A stretch of 64,000 nt of DNA, taken from NCBI RefSeq assembly GCF_003461245.1, contig NZ_QTWS01000008.1, positions 42,660 to 106,659 on the forward strand, read 5' to 3'. Positions 1 through 8,999 of the stretch are shown piece by piece; within the stretch, counting starts at the first letter, position 1; every line of letters starts with the position of its first letter. Below the pieces are notes generated by a model. That model worked only from the letters and a program-made list of their open reading frames with translations, did not search any database and had not been told where the DNA came from. Made by a program: the position numbers and the translations under genes. Source of the stretch: Blautia sp. AF19-10LB (GTDB taxonomy: Bacteria; Bacillota; Clostridia; Lachnospirales; Lachnospiraceae).

Positions 1-2134
1 GACGAACAAGTACCGGATAGCCAAGTTCGTTGGCTGCTTTTTTGGCTTCTTCGGCGGTAAATACGGTATGTCCCTTCGGTCTCGGGATCTGGCATTTCTC
101 CAGGATCTCATCGAAGAGCTCACGGTCCTCTGCCGCGTCAACATCCTCTGCTGATGTTCCGAGGATCTTGACTCCCATTTTCATCAGTGCTTCGGTAAGT
201 TTGATCGCGGTCTGTCCACCGAACTGAACAACTGCTCCGTCCGGTTTCTCGATATTTACGATGTTTTCCACATCTTCCGGTGTCAGCGGCTCGAAGTACA
301 GTTTGTCTGCGATATCGAAGTCGGTGCTGACTGTTTCCGGGTTGTTGTTTACGATGATCGTCTCGTAGCCCTCTTTTTTGAATGCCCAGGTACAATGTAC
401 GGAGCAGAAATCGAACTCGATACCTTGTCCGATACGGATCGGTCCGGAACCAAGGACGAGGACTTTTTTCTTATCATGGGTAGCTACGGCTTCGTTTTCT
501 GTGTCCGGTCCGCCATATACAGAGTAGTAATATGGTGTTGCGGCTGCAAACTCAGCAGCACAGGTATCTACCATCTTGTATGCGGCTGTGATCTTGTAGC
601 CCTGACGGAGAGCCTTGATGTCTGCCTCTGTTCTTCCGCAGAGGTCTGCGATCACGTAGTCCGGGAATTCCATGCGTTTCGCCTCAAGAAGAAGTTCTTC
701 TGTCAGCGGCTGGGTCCTGAGTGCCTGTTCCATCTCTACCAGGATCGCGATCTTGTCGATGAACCATCTGTCGATCTTGGTGATCCTGTGGATGTATTCC
801 TTGGAAATATCTCTGCGGATCGCTTCTGCGATCTTCCAGATACGGCGGTCATCTACAACTGCCAGCTCGTCGATCAGCTCGTCTTCATCAAGTCCTGTAA
901 AATCGTAGGACATCAGGCTGTCCACGTGCTGCTCCAGAGAACGGATAGCTTTCATGAGTGCACCCTCAAAGTTATGGCAGATACTCATAACCTCACCGGT
1001 AGCTTTCATCTGAGTAGTCAGTGTTCTCTTAGCTGTGATGAATTTATCAAATGGAAGTCTCGGGATCTTGACTACACAGTAGTCAAGCATCGGCTCGAAA
1101 CTTGCGTATGTCTTGCCTGTGATCGCATTCGGGATCTCATCGAGGGTATATCCAAGAGCGATCTTTGCTGCAACTTTGGCGATCGGGTAACCGGTTGCCT
1201 TACTTGCCAGTGCGGAAGAACGGCTTACACGAGGGTTTACCTCGATAACACAGTACTCGAAGCTCTCCGGATGAAGGGCGTACTGTACGTTACATCCACC
1301 TGTGATACCAAGCTCTGTGATGATGTTCAGAGCGGAAGTACGGAGCATCTGATATTCCTTGTCTCCAAGTGTCTGGGACGGTGCGACTACGATGGAGTCA
1401 CCGGTATGGACACCAACCGGATCGATGTTTTCCATGTTGCAGACTGTGATGCAGTTTCCTGCACTGTCACGCATTACTTCGTATTCAATTTCTTTCCATC
1501 CTGCGATGCAGCGTTCTACCAGAACTTCTCCTACACGGGAAAGTCTGAGTCCGTTCTCGAGGATCTCTCTCAGTTCATATTCGTTGTTGGCAATACCGCC
1601 GCCGCTTCCGCCAAGGGTGTAAGCAGGACGGAGAACGACCGGATAACCGATGGTTCTGGTAAATGCGACACCATCTTCTACGGTTGTTACGACCTTGGAA
1701 GCTGCGACCGGCTCGCCAATCTTTTCCATGGTGTCCTTGAATTCCTGACGGTCCTCTGCCTTCTTGATGGTCTCTGCAGTGGTACCGATCAGGCGCACAT
1801 TGTGTTCCTTGAGGAACCCTTTTTCTTCCAGTTCCATTGCAAGGTTCAGACCGGCCTGTCCTCCAAGAGTCGGAAGAACGCTGTCCGGTTTCTCCTTGAG
1901 GATGAGCTGTTCTACAACTTCTACAGTAAGCGGCTCGATGTAAACTTTGTCCGCGATATCTTTGTCTGTCATAATGGTTGCAGGGTTGGAGTTCAGAAGA
2001 ACTACTTCCATGCCTTCTTCCTTGAGAGAGCGGCATGCCTGTGTACCTGCATAGTCGAATTCTGCTGCCTGACCGATGATAATCGGACCGGAGCCAATTA
2101 CAAGAACTTTGTGGATATCTTTATTTCTCGGCAT
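1..2134 (-). CDS. carB: Carbamoyl-phosphate synthase large subunit (partial, C-terminus outside window)
   Basis: Makes carbamoyl phosphate from bicarbonate, ATP and ammonia passed on by CarA, for pyrimidine and arginine synthesis. The minus-strand frame from the ATG at 2134 gives 711 readable residues of an expected ~1070 and runs off the left edge. The N-terminus reads [20 protein letters not shown], followed by the first ATP-grasp half ([19 protein letters not shown]) and the start of the second half ([19 protein letters not shown]). The start lies 14 bp inside the end of carA, so the two are translationally coupled. The frame is open with no visible defect. The long plus-strand reading frame over the same bases is antisense shadow. 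Confidence 0.97.
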   Translation of the reverse strand, partial: MPRNKDIHKVLVIGSGPIIIGQAAEFDYAGTQACRSLKEEGMEVVLLNSNPATIMTDKDIADKVYIEPLTVEVVEQLILKEKPDSVLPTLGGQAGLNLAMELEEKGFLKEHNVRLIGTTAETIKKAEDRQEFKDTMEKIGEPVAASKVVTTVEDGVAFTRTIGYPVVLRPAYTLGGSGGGIANNEYELREILENGLRLSRVGEVLVERCIAGWKEIEYEVMRDSAGNCITVCNMENIDPVGVHTGDSIVVAPSQTLGDKEYQMLRTSALNIITELGITGGCNVQYALHPESFEYCVIEVNPRVSRSSALASKATGYPIAKVAAKIALGYTLDEIPNAITGKTYASFEPMLDYCVVKIPRLPFDKFITAKRTLTTQMKATGEVMSICHNFEGALMKAIRSLEQHVDSLMSYDFTGLDEDELIDELAVVDDRRIWKIAEAIRRDISKEYIHRITKIDRWFIDKIAILVEMEQALRTQPLTEELLLEAKRMEFPDYVIADLCGRTEADIKALRQGYKITAAYKMVDTCAAEFAAATPYYYSVYGGPDTENEAVATHDKKKVLVLGSGPIRIGQGIEFDFCSVHCTWAFKKEGYETIIVNNNPETVSTDFDIADKLYFEPLTPEDVENIVNIEKPDGAVVQFGGQTAIKLTEALMKMGVKILGTSAEDVDAAEDRELFDEILEKCQIPRPKGHTVFTAEEAKKAANELGYPVLVR

Positions 2135-3209
2135 GATCTGTTCCTCCCATCATTTCCATAAATCTGTCAAACAGGTAGCTGGAATCCTGCGGTCCAGGGC
2201 AGGCTTCCGGATGAAACTGTACGGTAAAGATGTTTTTGCCGATGTAAGCCATACCTTCGTTGGTACCGTCGTTTACATTGACAAAAGCAGGTTTCGCGAT
2301 TCCCTTCTGCTCCAGGATATCTGAGTCAACAACATATCCATGGTTCTGTGAGGAAATGTAAACACGTCCTGTCGCAAGATCCTTGACCGGATGATTGCCG
2401 CCTCTGTGTCCATATTTCATCTTGTGTGTATCTCCGCCTGTTGCAAGTGCCATCAGCTGATGTCCGAGGCAGATCGCAAAGATCGGCACATCAGATTCAT
2501 ACAGCTTACGGATTTCTTCTATTATAGTAGTACACTCCTTCGGGTCTCCAGGACCATTGCTGAGCATGATTCCGTCCGGGTTGTCCGCAAGGATCTCTTC
2601 TGCCGGTGTAAGTGCCGGATAGATGGTTACCTGGCAGCCTCTCTCATTCAGGGAACGGGCGATATTGCGCTTCGCGCCGAAGTCCATGAGAGCTACTTTG
2701 GGTCCATTGCCCTTGAGAACGTCCTTCTCACGGCAGGTAACTTTCTCGACTACTTTTCCAGTTGTATATGCTTTTAAGCGGGGGATTATTTCATCTAAGT
2801 TGTAGTTTTCGTTGACTGTGATCATACCATTCATGGTACCTTTTTCACGAAGAATTTTGGTAAGAGCACGGGTGTCAATACCTGCGATACCCGGTATATC
2901 ATGTTTTTCAAGAAAATGCTGGATCGTATCCACGCTTCTGAAGTTGCTTGGGATACGGGATAATTCACGAACAATAAAACCATCGATCCAGGGCTTCCTG
3001 GACTCCTGGTCCTCATAACAGATACCATAATTGCCAATCAGAGGATAAGTCATGCAGACCGCCTGTCCTGCATACGATGGGTCAGTCATTACTTCGAGAT
3101 ATCCTGTCATGGAAGTATTAAAAACAATCTCACTGATGACTTCTCTTGTTGAACCGATACTGGTTCCTTTAAACACATGGCCGTCTTCTAATATCAGAAA
3201 TGCTTTCAT
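2121..3209 (-). CDS. carA: Carbamoyl-phosphate synthase small (glutaminase) subunit
   Basis: Provides ammonia to CarB by hydrolysing glutamine. The 362-residue length is normal. The N-terminal small-subunit domain begins [19 protein letters not shown]. The C-terminal class I glutamine amidotransferase domain has the nucleophile elbow FAICLGHQL and the catalytic His-Glu in [12 protein letters not shown]. The ATG is preceded by GGGAG. It is the first gene of carAB, and the leader from the predicted promoter to the start is only about 35 nt. That leaves no room for a PyrR-type attenuator, so control must act at the promoter or elsewhere. Confidence 0.97.
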   Translation of the reverse strand: MKAFLILEDGHVFKGTSIGSTREVISEIVFNTSMTGYLEVMTDPSYAGQAVCMTYPLIGNYGICYEDQESRKPWIDGFIVRELSRIPSNFRSVDTIQHFLEKHDIPGIAGIDTRALTKILREKGTMNGMITVNENYNLDEIIPRLKAYTTGKVVEKVTCREKDVLKGNGPKVALMDFGAKRNIARSLNERGCQVTIYPALTPAEEILADNPDGIMLSNGPGDPKECTTIIEEIRKLYESDVPIFAICLGHQLMALATGGDTHKMKYGHRGGNHPVKDLATGRVYISSQNHGYVVDSDILEQKGIAKPAFVNVNDGTNEGMAYIGKNIFTVQFHPEACPGPQDSSYLFDRFMEMMGGTDHAEK

Positions 3210-3246
3210 ATAATCTCCCTTTCTGCTTTTTATCTAAATCTTCAAG

Positions 3247-3275
3247 ATTGTATCATAAGAGTTTTGTTTTTTCAA
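3247..3275 (-). promoter_or_regulatory. Predicted sigma-A promoter of carAB
   Basis: On the minus strand a -35 TTGAAA (3270-3275) and a -10 TACAAT (3247-3252) are separated by 17 bp. They lie about 37 bp upstream of the carA start. Both hexamers match the housekeeping consensus at five of six positions. Confidence 0.7.
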
Positions 3276-3384
3276 CAGATTCCGACACTAAAAATAATTC
3301 AGTTGTACTCAAAAACTTTTCTTTGGTAAATTGTTGCAGTTGAAAAGACAAACCAAAAAATTAAAACTATTTTTGATTTTACTC

Positions 3385-3413
3385 TTGACATTTCATCCCT
3401 CATAGGTTATTAT
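3385..3413 (+). promoter_or_regulatory. Predicted strong promoter of the tRNA-Leu pair
   Basis: A perfect -35 TTGACA (3385-3390) is followed after 17 bp by TATTAT (3408-3413); an overlapping TATAAT begins at 3411. The first tRNA starts 38 bp downstream. Between them, an imperfect inverted repeat AATCAGgcAGTCG / CGACTGATT resembles the inter-tRNA hairpin and may be a processing signal. Confidence 0.75.
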
Positions 3414-3451
3414 AATCAGGCAGTCGGCGAGTTCGACTGATTATATCAAAT

Positions 3452-3535
3452 GCAGAAGTGGCGGAATTGGCAGACGCGCAGGCTTCAGGTGCCTGTGGTC
3501 GCAAGATCGTGTGGGTTCAAGTCCCATCTTCTGCA
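3452..3535 (+). tRNA. tRNA-Leu (anticodon CAG), copy 1
   Basis: 84 nt that fold as a class II tRNA. The acceptor stem is GCAGAAG/CTTCTGC with discriminator A. The anticodon stem is CAGGC/GCCTG with loop TTCAGGT, so the anticodon is CAG and the codon read is CUG. There is an extended variable arm, and the T-loop GGTTCAAGTCC is present. The CCA end is not encoded. It differs from copy 2 at a single acceptor-stem base pair. Confidence 0.96.
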
Positions 3536-3538
3536 TTT

Positions 3539-3557
3539 AATCAGACAATGTCTGATT
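3539..3557 (+). other. Perfect hairpin between the two tRNA genes
   Basis: AATCAGAC, loop AAT, GTCTGATT: an 8-bp perfect stem with a 3-nt loop and no following T-run. This makes it a better candidate for a precursor-tRNA processing site than for a terminator. Confidence 0.6.
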
Positions 3558-3568
3558 CATATTGAAAT

Positions 3569-3652
3569 GCAGGAGTGGCGGAATTGGCAGACGCGCAGGC
3601 TTCAGGTGCCTGTGGTCGCAAGATCGTGTGGGTTCAAGTCCCATCTCCTGCA
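3569..3652 (+). tRNA. tRNA-Leu (anticodon CAG), copy 2
   Basis: 84 nt, identical to copy 1 except for one acceptor pair: GCAGGAG/CTCCTGC here against GCAGAAG/CTTCTGC there. An A-T pair is replaced by G-C on both strands, so pairing is kept. Anticodon CAG, no encoded CCA. It is cotranscribed with copy 1 and followed by T-rich sequence and the hairpin at 3683. Confidence 0.96.
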
Positions 3653-3682
3653 TTCTTTTTTTGTCTTAATATGGTAAATAAT

Positions 3683-3722
3683 ATCCCGCAGCATCTCATC
3701 TCAAAGATTCTGCGGGATTTTT
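3683..3722. terminator. Bidirectional intrinsic terminator between tRNAs and the membrane-protein gene
   Basis: Nine-base-pair stem ATCCCGCAG (3683-3691) / CTGCGGGAT (3710-3718), loop of 18 nt, followed by TTTT on the plus strand. On the minus strand the same stem is followed by an AT-rich tract, so it can end both the tRNA transcript and the convergent gene ending at 3761. Confidence 0.8.
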
Positions 3723-3760
3723 ATTACATTGCAGTCAGAGAAGTATCGGTGACTCTCTTA

Positions 3761-5425
3761 TTATTTACTTCTGATCTGATAAACATCCACATTTCCGATT
3801 GTCTTTATAAACACTGCCTGTGCACTGCTGTCATAATACTGACGGATATACTTCAGTGTCAGGTCAATATTATCATCCACCAGATAAATGCTGTCATTGT
3901 TGATCACATCTCTGTAAGGATTTGTGATCCCATGCGCCTCCATCTTCTGCGTATATCCAGGTGTCCGGCATTCCCATCCGCCAAACCAGTACACATTGTC
4001 CATAAGATTCTCCGGCATCCGGTCAAACGGACCATAACATACGATCTCAGAAAGCATTCCACTCTTTGCCAGATACGTATGCTCCTTATCTGTTCCGAGC
4101 GTTTCCAGAACTGCCCTCTGGCTCACTCTTGCCTCCGGGATAGTCGAAGTCATGATCCTCCAGTCTCTGTACATCAAAAACTGCCCTGCTGCCACACATA
4201 CTATGCACAATACCACAGATATCTTCGCATCCATATGCCTGAGTTTTCCTGCTGAAATGATCCACAGCATCACGAGACATGCGCTGAACCACAGACCGAC
4301 ATCGACACGGTTCACCATATACCGCCCCTGATAATACAGGTAAAAATATACCGCCATGAGCATCATCCACTCTGCCAGCACAGAAAGTACGGAAAAGATA
4401 TCTTTCCGTCCCCAGATCAGCCAGACCAGCACAAAAACAGCAAAAACATAAAACATCGGCATTTTGAGAAGATCAGAAGGATACCGCTTCAGAAATGCCG
4501 TCACAGTCTTTCCTGTCAGCGGACGCTTCTGTTTCAGATCCACCAGTTTCTTCATGACATCTGTATTAAATTTCTCTGTGTCATTGAAATTCCAGCTTCG
4601 GTACAGTTCATAGGCATCCCTGCTGATCCCGAGTTCTTCATAAATTTCCTGATTGCTATCATAATCCGGAAATCCATAGTCCAGAAGCCTGGAACGAAAC
4701 TGGTTGAACTCCTGGTATTCTTTCCACTCCGCACTCTGGTAATTTGAAGCATCCCATCTGTCCACGCCAAACACACACGCCAGAAGGACTCCAAATGTCA
4801 AAACACACAGTCCCAGTCTGCGAAGTTTCCTGCCCTTATATTTCCTGAGATCAAATAAGAAAAGAAGTCCTGCTCCTGCCATCAGACCGCAGCTTGCCCA
4901 GAACTGGTCCTCCCGGTACATATAAGCCATAATTCCGAGGCAGATACCAAAGACAGCCTCAGCCCAGGACCATCTCTCCTTCTCCAGCACATAAAGCAGT
5001 AAAAAAACGGATGCCGCCGCTGCAATTCCTGCTGTCTTGGTAAACTGCAGATGAATGTATCCTTCATAACCAAATCCACATACAAGGATCAGAGAAAGAC
5101 ACAGGCCGGAAATTCCTTCCAGCCTGTTTATTAATACATAAGTCACTGCAGTAAATGCCACCAGAAGAATCACATACTGAAAAATCGTGTACCACGGCAG
5201 TCTGCCTGTCACTGCGTACAGAAACCGGTAGATCACACCCAGCCCGTAATTCTGAAATACCAGGTGTGCATCCTTCACTCCTCTCAGTCCGCTTCCAAGT
5301 TCTGCAAAAACAATATCATCATTTGTCTCAAACGATGGGCGCATTACCAGCACCATCACAAACAGCACCAGAAGATTTGCAGCCAGTGCCATGGATATTT
5401 CTTTGCATTTCTGTTTTAAATTCAT
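3761..5425 (-). CDS. Polytopic membrane protein, possibly a GT-C-type glycosyltransferase
   Basis: About 554 residues with roughly a dozen hydrophobic segments. A short cytoplasmic N-terminus (MNLKQKCKEISMALAANLLV) is followed by a first outside loop with the acidic motif ETNDDIVF. GT-C glycosyltransferases carry an acidic pair in that loop, but no family can be named securely. A soluble stretch between the middle segments (YQSAEWKEYQEFNQFRSRLL) and a C-terminal outside tail are also visible. I prefer the ATG at 5425, which has AGGAA in front of it, to the TTG six codons upstream. It directly follows the serine-hydrolase gene (gap 20 bp) and ends at a shared terminator. The location suggests envelope work. 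Confidence 0.75.
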   Translation of the reverse strand: MNLKQKCKEISMALAANLLVLFVMVLVMRPSFETNDDIVFAELGSGLRGVKDAHLVFQNYGLGVIYRFLYAVTGRLPWYTIFQYVILLVAFTAVTYVLINRLEGISGLCLSLILVCGFGYEGYIHLQFTKTAGIAAAASVFLLLYVLEKERWSWAEAVFGICLGIMAYMYREDQFWASCGLMAGAGLLFLFDLRKYKGRKLRRLGLCVLTFGVLLACVFGVDRWDASNYQSAEWKEYQEFNQFRSRLLDYGFPDYDSNQEIYEELGISRDAYELYRSWNFNDTEKFNTDVMKKLVDLKQKRPLTGKTVTAFLKRYPSDLLKMPMFYVFAVFVLVWLIWGRKDIFSVLSVLAEWMMLMAVYFYLYYQGRYMVNRVDVGLWFSACLVMLWIISAGKLRHMDAKISVVLCIVCVAAGQFLMYRDWRIMTSTIPEARVSQRAVLETLGTDKEHTYLAKSGMLSEIVCYGPFDRMPENLMDNVYWFGGWECRTPGYTQKMEAHGITNPYRDVINNDSIYLVDDNIDLTLKYIRQYYDSSAQAVFIKTIGNVDVYQIRSK

Positions 5426-5445
5426 TCTGTCATTTCCTGTCAACT

Positions 5446-6777
5446 TTATTTGTTCAGATAATTGTATACTGTTCCCGAAATACTTTTGATGCGCGGGATC
5501 GCATAGCCTTCACTTCCGGTTCTTGAAAATACACAGATCACATAATCTGTCTTTTTTCCAAAAACAATTGCCATGTCATGGTCAACACTTGAAGTTTCTC
5601 CTGTCTTGTTTGCAACTTTGACTCCCGATGGAAGCCCTGACGGGATCTTCCATCTTCTTGTCTGTCTCAGAAGAAGGTTCAGCATTGCTCTGGAATAGCT
5701 GGATGACACACAGGTTCCATTATAAATACGCTCCAGAAGAACTCCGCAGTCCTTTGCAGAAGATACATTGCTGCTGCCATCACCGACATAAGAAGAAGCG
5801 GCCGGATGAAGGCTGTGATGACAGCCTGTCTCAGTGTAGCCTTTGGCACTCAGATAGCGGTTAATCGTCCTTGCACCATCGAGGAAACTTCTGGATTTGC
5901 TGTTGTATCGGATCAGCTGATTGCATGCCTCATTATCACTTACTGTGATCATATCTGTCAGAAGGCTTTTTACAGTTGCATTATAGCTTAAATTTCCCCG
6001 CTTGATCTGGTCGAACGTCGATGCCATGACAAATGCCTTGATCGTACTCGCCGGATACATTTGCTGGTCATTCAGATTGATCACGCCGCCATTCTTAAGG
6101 TCTTTGACATAAACGGACCAGGAACCGCCGTAGCTGTTCAGCATCTGACTCAGTTTCTTCTTGAGACTGTTCAGTTTCATATCCTCTCTGGAGCATTTAT
6201 GCCCCTCAAAGTCCACGTAACTTCCGTGCGGTACTTTCTTACTTCTGGCAATAGTTCCGTCTGACTGAAGATAATAGCCGTATCTCCAGCAGTTCTCATA
6301 ACGCTTGCCATAAGGTGTGAGTAGATACTTCTTCCCTCCGACAGTGATCCAGCCTTTCTTCCGGTAGAGACTTCCGTTCTGTCCGCCAAAATAATAGGTT
6401 CCCTTAAACTGCTTTCTGCCAAGTGTCGTGTTTACCTTGTGGAAATGTTTGCCTGTACAGAGACGTCCTCTGTTGTCAAACATATAGTATCCACTCTTTA
6501 ATCGGTTCCCTGCTGGTACTTTGACGTAGTTGAAACCGCCGACACTTCTGCCATTCTTGTCCCTGAGCCACCAGTTATAGCCTGTATCAAGGATATATCT
6601 CCCACTGGAACCCACCAGTTTGATCTTTACCGTCTTTTTTGTCGTTGATGCGGCCTGTGTTTCTGATGTCGGGACTGCCACAAGACCCGCAGACAAAATC
6701 ATAAACAATACTGTAAGCAGCAGACACCTTGCCAGCCTGCCGCCTGATCCTGCCGTCCGTTTTTCTTTCTCTTTCAT
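5446..6777 (-). CDS. Secreted class A beta-lactamase-like serine hydrolase with cell-wall-binding repeats
   Basis: 443 residues. A basic N-terminus and hydrophobic segment ending near ...SETQA form a signal or anchor. Residues ~60-190 hold aromatic/glycine-rich repeats of the glucan/choline-binding type (YYFGGQNGSLYRKKGW, KYLLTPYGKRYENCW). The catalytic domain has all three serine-penicillin-recognising motifs: STIK (S244, K247), SDN (280-282) and KTG (391-393). The SDN motif and size fit the beta-lactamase2 family, which includes wall enzymes as well as lactamases; resistance cannot be inferred. The start is set at the ATG at 6777 because AGGAG lies 8 nt upstream; the GTG three codons earlier overlaps that site. 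Confidence 0.85.
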   Translation of the reverse strand: MKEKEKRTAGSGGRLARCLLLTVLFMILSAGLVAVPTSETQAASTTKKTVKIKLVGSSGRYILDTGYNWWLRDKNGRSVGGFNYVKVPAGNRLKSGYYMFDNRGRLCTGKHFHKVNTTLGRKQFKGTYYFGGQNGSLYRKKGWITVGGKKYLLTPYGKRYENCWRYGYYLQSDGTIARSKKVPHGSYVDFEGHKCSREDMKLNSLKKKLSQMLNSYGGSWSVYVKDLKNGGVINLNDQQMYPASTIKAFVMASTFDQIKRGNLSYNATVKSLLTDMITVSDNEACNQLIRYNSKSRSFLDGARTINRYLSAKGYTETGCHHSLHPAASSYVGDGSSNVSSAKDCGVLLERIYNGTCVSSSYSRAMLNLLLRQTRRWKIPSGLPSGVKVANKTGETSSVDHDMAIVFGKKTDYVICVFSRTGSEGYAIPRIKSISGTVYNYLNK

Positions 6778-6804
6778 AACCGCCACTCCTGTTATCTGAT
6801 TTCG

Positions 6805-7395
6805 TTATTCAGTTTTTTCTTCCTGTACACTGTCTTCTTTCTCTGGAACTTCGTTCGCCTCTGACTCTGATACTTCTCCCTGTACAGTCTCTTCTTTGGA
6901 GAGGCTGACTTTACTCCCTGTCTCCTCTGTGCCGTCTGTCACATCAACTTCTTCGGAAGTTTCCTCGGTCTCATAAATCTCCTCGGCTGTTCCGTCCACA
7001 GTATCACCGGCTTCTTCCTCCGGTTCCGGAATCGGGCAGGCTGCCCCGCATCTGGAACAGAACGCATCATTTCTGCCAATCGGATTACCGCAGGATGGAC
7101 AGAATCTGTTTCCTTTGACACCGTCCATCTCTTCTTTGTATTTGTCTACCTGGGCCATTCTGTCATCGATCTGTTCACAGATTGCCTTCTCCTCTTCGTC
7201 TACCGGAACGCCATCTCTGTAGCGTTTGTAGATGATCTTGCCGAGATCTGCCATCGCCTTGTTGATCTGTCTTTCTTCACCGGAGATCTTGTTTCTGAGG
7301 CGCTGTGTCTCATAGACTTCCTCTGCACGGCCGCTCAGTTCTCGTGCTGTCTTTGTGAGTGTTTCTCCTAAGGTGCCAAAAAAATCCTTTGCCAT
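6805..7395 (-). CDS. Zinc-ribbon protein with acidic C-terminal tail
   Basis: 196 residues, no signal peptide. An N-terminal helical, probably coiled-coil region (residues ~1-95, rich in Glu/Arg/Lys) is followed by a double CxxC zinc ribbon (CPSCGNPIGRNDAFCSRCGA, about 99-118). An acidic low-complexity tail of Glu, Thr and Asp finishes the protein. Such proteins are common in Lachnospiraceae and have no established function. It lies 29 bp after clpX and 27 bp before the serine hydrolase, so it is probably cotranscribed with clpX. Confidence 0.85.
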   Translation of the reverse strand: MAKDFFGTLGETLTKTARELSGRAEEVYETQRLRNKISGEERQINKAMADLGKIIYKRYRDGVPVDEEEKAICEQIDDRMAQVDKYKEEMDGVKGNRFCPSCGNPIGRNDAFCSRCGAACPIPEPEEEAGDTVDGTAEEIYETEETSEEVDVTDGTEETGSKVSLSKEETVQGEVSESEANEVPEKEDSVQEEKTE

Positions 7396-7424
7396 AATAA
7401 AATTCCTCTCTTTCTTATGAAATC

Positions 7425-8849
7425 CTAGTTATTCTCTGTAAGAAGTGGAACTTCCTGCCCGCGGAGCAGGATCTGTGGTCCTCCGGTTCCTTCAATATAT
7501 TCCTTCGTAATGATAACTTCACCAATGCTGTCATCCTTCGGGATCTCATACATGATGTCCAGCATATATTCCTCCAGAATTGCACGAAGTGCTCTGGCTC
7601 CTGTATCCTTCTCCATGGCTTTGGCTGCGATCGCATGAAGTGCACCGTCGTCAAATTCCAGTTTCACCTCATCCAGTGCCAGAAGCTTCTGATACTGCTT
7701 GAGAATTGCGTTACGTGGCTCAGAAAGGATCTTGACCATCATATCCTCATCCAGTCCGTTCAGCGTAAAGATGATCGGCAGACGGCCAAGGAATTCCGGA
7801 ATCATTCCGAAGTTTCGAAGATCCTCTACGGTCACTTTCTCCAGAAGATGTGGATCATTGTCGTATTTGTCCTTCAGGTCCGCATAAAATCCAATGGATG
7901 CCTGCTTGTTCAGTCTCTCCTTAATGATGTCTTCAATATCCGGGAATGCACCGCCACAGATAAACAGGATATTTCTGGTATTTACTGTAGTCAGCGGAAC
8001 CATTGCATTCTTGCTGTTTGCTCCGATCGGAACCTCTACATCAGCTCCCTCCAGAAGTTTCAGCATTCCCTGCTGTACAGCTTCTCCACTTACATCTCTC
8101 TGATTGGTGTTTTTCTTCTTGGCGATCTTATCGATCTCATCGATAAAGATAATACCGTGTTCCGCCTTCTCCACATCGTTGTCTGCTGCTGCCAGAAGCT
8201 TGGAAACAACGCTCTCAATGTCATCCCCAATATAGCCTGCCTCAGTCAGAGAAGTCGCATCCGCGATCGCGAGCGGCACATCCAGAAGCTTCGCCAGTGT
8301 CTTGACAAGATAGGTCTTGCCACATCCTGTCGGTCCGATCATAAGCATGTTGGATTTCTCGATAGCGATATCGTCCATCGTATCTGTTGCAACTCTCTTG
8401 TAGTGATTGTAGACCGCCACAGACATAACCTTCTTGGCATGCTCCTGTCCGATCACGTACTCATCCAGTGTTGCTTTGATCTTGTGCGGTGCAGGGATCT
8501 TCTTAAGATCCAGAACCGGCTCAGCTTTCTTTTCTTTTTTCTTAGGTTTGACCTTCTGATGCTGTGTCGGGTTCTGTAAACTGCTTAAATCAATCATGCT
8601 GATATTCGGCATGTTAAAAAAATCATTATAATTAAAATTGCTGCTGCTCATCTGCTGGTTCATGCTGTCAAAACTCTTCTGCATGCAGTCCGAACAGATA
8701 TGTATGTTATTTGGAAGATCGATCATCTTACCCGCCTGCTTCTCTGATCTGCGGCAGAGGGTACAGAATTTCTCCGATTCATACTTGTTGTCGTCATCCT
8801 CATTTTGAATCTCTTCCTCTATGATATCATCGTTGTATTTATCTGACAT
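7425..8849 (-). CDS. clpX: ClpX-type AAA+ unfoldase, divergent paralogue
   Basis: 474 residues, about 50 longer than typical ClpX. An acidic extension precedes a C4 zinc-binding domain (C29, C32, C52, C55). A long Met/Asn/Ser-rich linker with a Lys-rich stretch follows. The AAA+ core has Walker A GPTGCGKT (172-179), Walker B IIFIDE and arginine-finger region EFLGRLP. The ClpP-docking loop keeps IGF (319-321), so docking is expected. Two substrate loops differ: the pore loop is GYIG rather than GYVG, and the RKH loop is replaced by S279-K280-N281 in an ungapped alignment with E. coli ClpX. No clpP, tig or lon is adjacent. It is likely a second ClpX with different substrates. Confidence 0.9.
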   Translation of the reverse strand: MSDKYNDDIIEEEIQNEDDDNKYESEKFCTLCRRSEKQAGKMIDLPNNIHICSDCMQKSFDSMNQQMSSSNFNYNDFFNMPNISMIDLSSLQNPTQHQKVKPKKKEKKAEPVLDLKKIPAPHKIKATLDEYVIGQEHAKKVMSVAVYNHYKRVATDTMDDIAIEKSNMLMIGPTGCGKTYLVKTLAKLLDVPLAIADATSLTEAGYIGDDIESVVSKLLAAADNDVEKAEHGIIFIDEIDKIAKKKNTNQRDVSGEAVQQGMLKLLEGADVEVPIGANSKNAMVPLTTVNTRNILFICGGAFPDIEDIIKERLNKQASIGFYADLKDKYDNDPHLLEKVTVEDLRNFGMIPEFLGRLPIIFTLNGLDEDMMVKILSEPRNAILKQYQKLLALDEVKLEFDDGALHAIAAKAMEKDTGARALRAILEEYMLDIMYEIPKDDSIGEVIITKEYIEGTGGPQILLRGQEVPLLTENN

Positions 8850-8885
8850 AATTTGCTCCTTTCGGTTTTGGTTCTGTAAAATACA

Positions 8886-8933
8886 GAACGCACAGGCCCC
8901 CGAACCTGATCCTGGTCCAGAGCCTATGCGTTC
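8886..8933 (-). promoter_or_regulatory. Structured 5' leader of clpX
   Basis: A 12-bp stem, GAACGCATAGGC (from 8933) with GCCTGTGCGTTC (to 8886), contains one G-U pair and starts about where transcription should begin. A second hairpin, TTCTGTA/TACAGAA (8872-8888), shares three bases with it, so the two cannot both form fully. The arrangement could control message stability or ribosome access. No known riboswitch class is recognised. Confidence 0.55.
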
Positions 8934-8961
8934 ATTATATCATAACCATCCAAACTGTAAA
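8934..8961 (-). promoter_or_regulatory. Predicted promoter of clpX
   Basis: Minus-strand -35 TTTACA (8956-8961), 16-bp spacer, -10 TATAAT (8934-8939). It lies between htrA and clpX, giving clpX its own start. No CtsR or CIRCE-like operator is seen. Confidence 0.65.
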
Positions 8962-8999
8962 CTAAAGTTTTTATAAAATACTTATCCTATAACCACGCT

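Noticed and set aside
395-2161. Plus-strand open frame of 588 codons
   Set aside because: Lies antisense to carB, whose minus-strand frame is clearly coding; the plus-strand product is Cys/Leu-rich with no known motif.
3210-3450. PyrR-type attenuator in front of carA
   Set aside because: The predicted promoter leaves only about 35 nt of leader and no terminator hairpin is visible there.
3450-3677. Open frame reading through the tRNA pair, with a repeated peptide
   Set aside because: The repeated peptide is just the two near-identical tRNA genes translated; no ribosome site.
5446-6777. Antibiotic-resistance beta-lactamase
   Set aside because: Motifs fit the class A fold, but the cell-wall-binding repeats and setting suggest a wall enzyme; resistance cannot be claimed from sequence.
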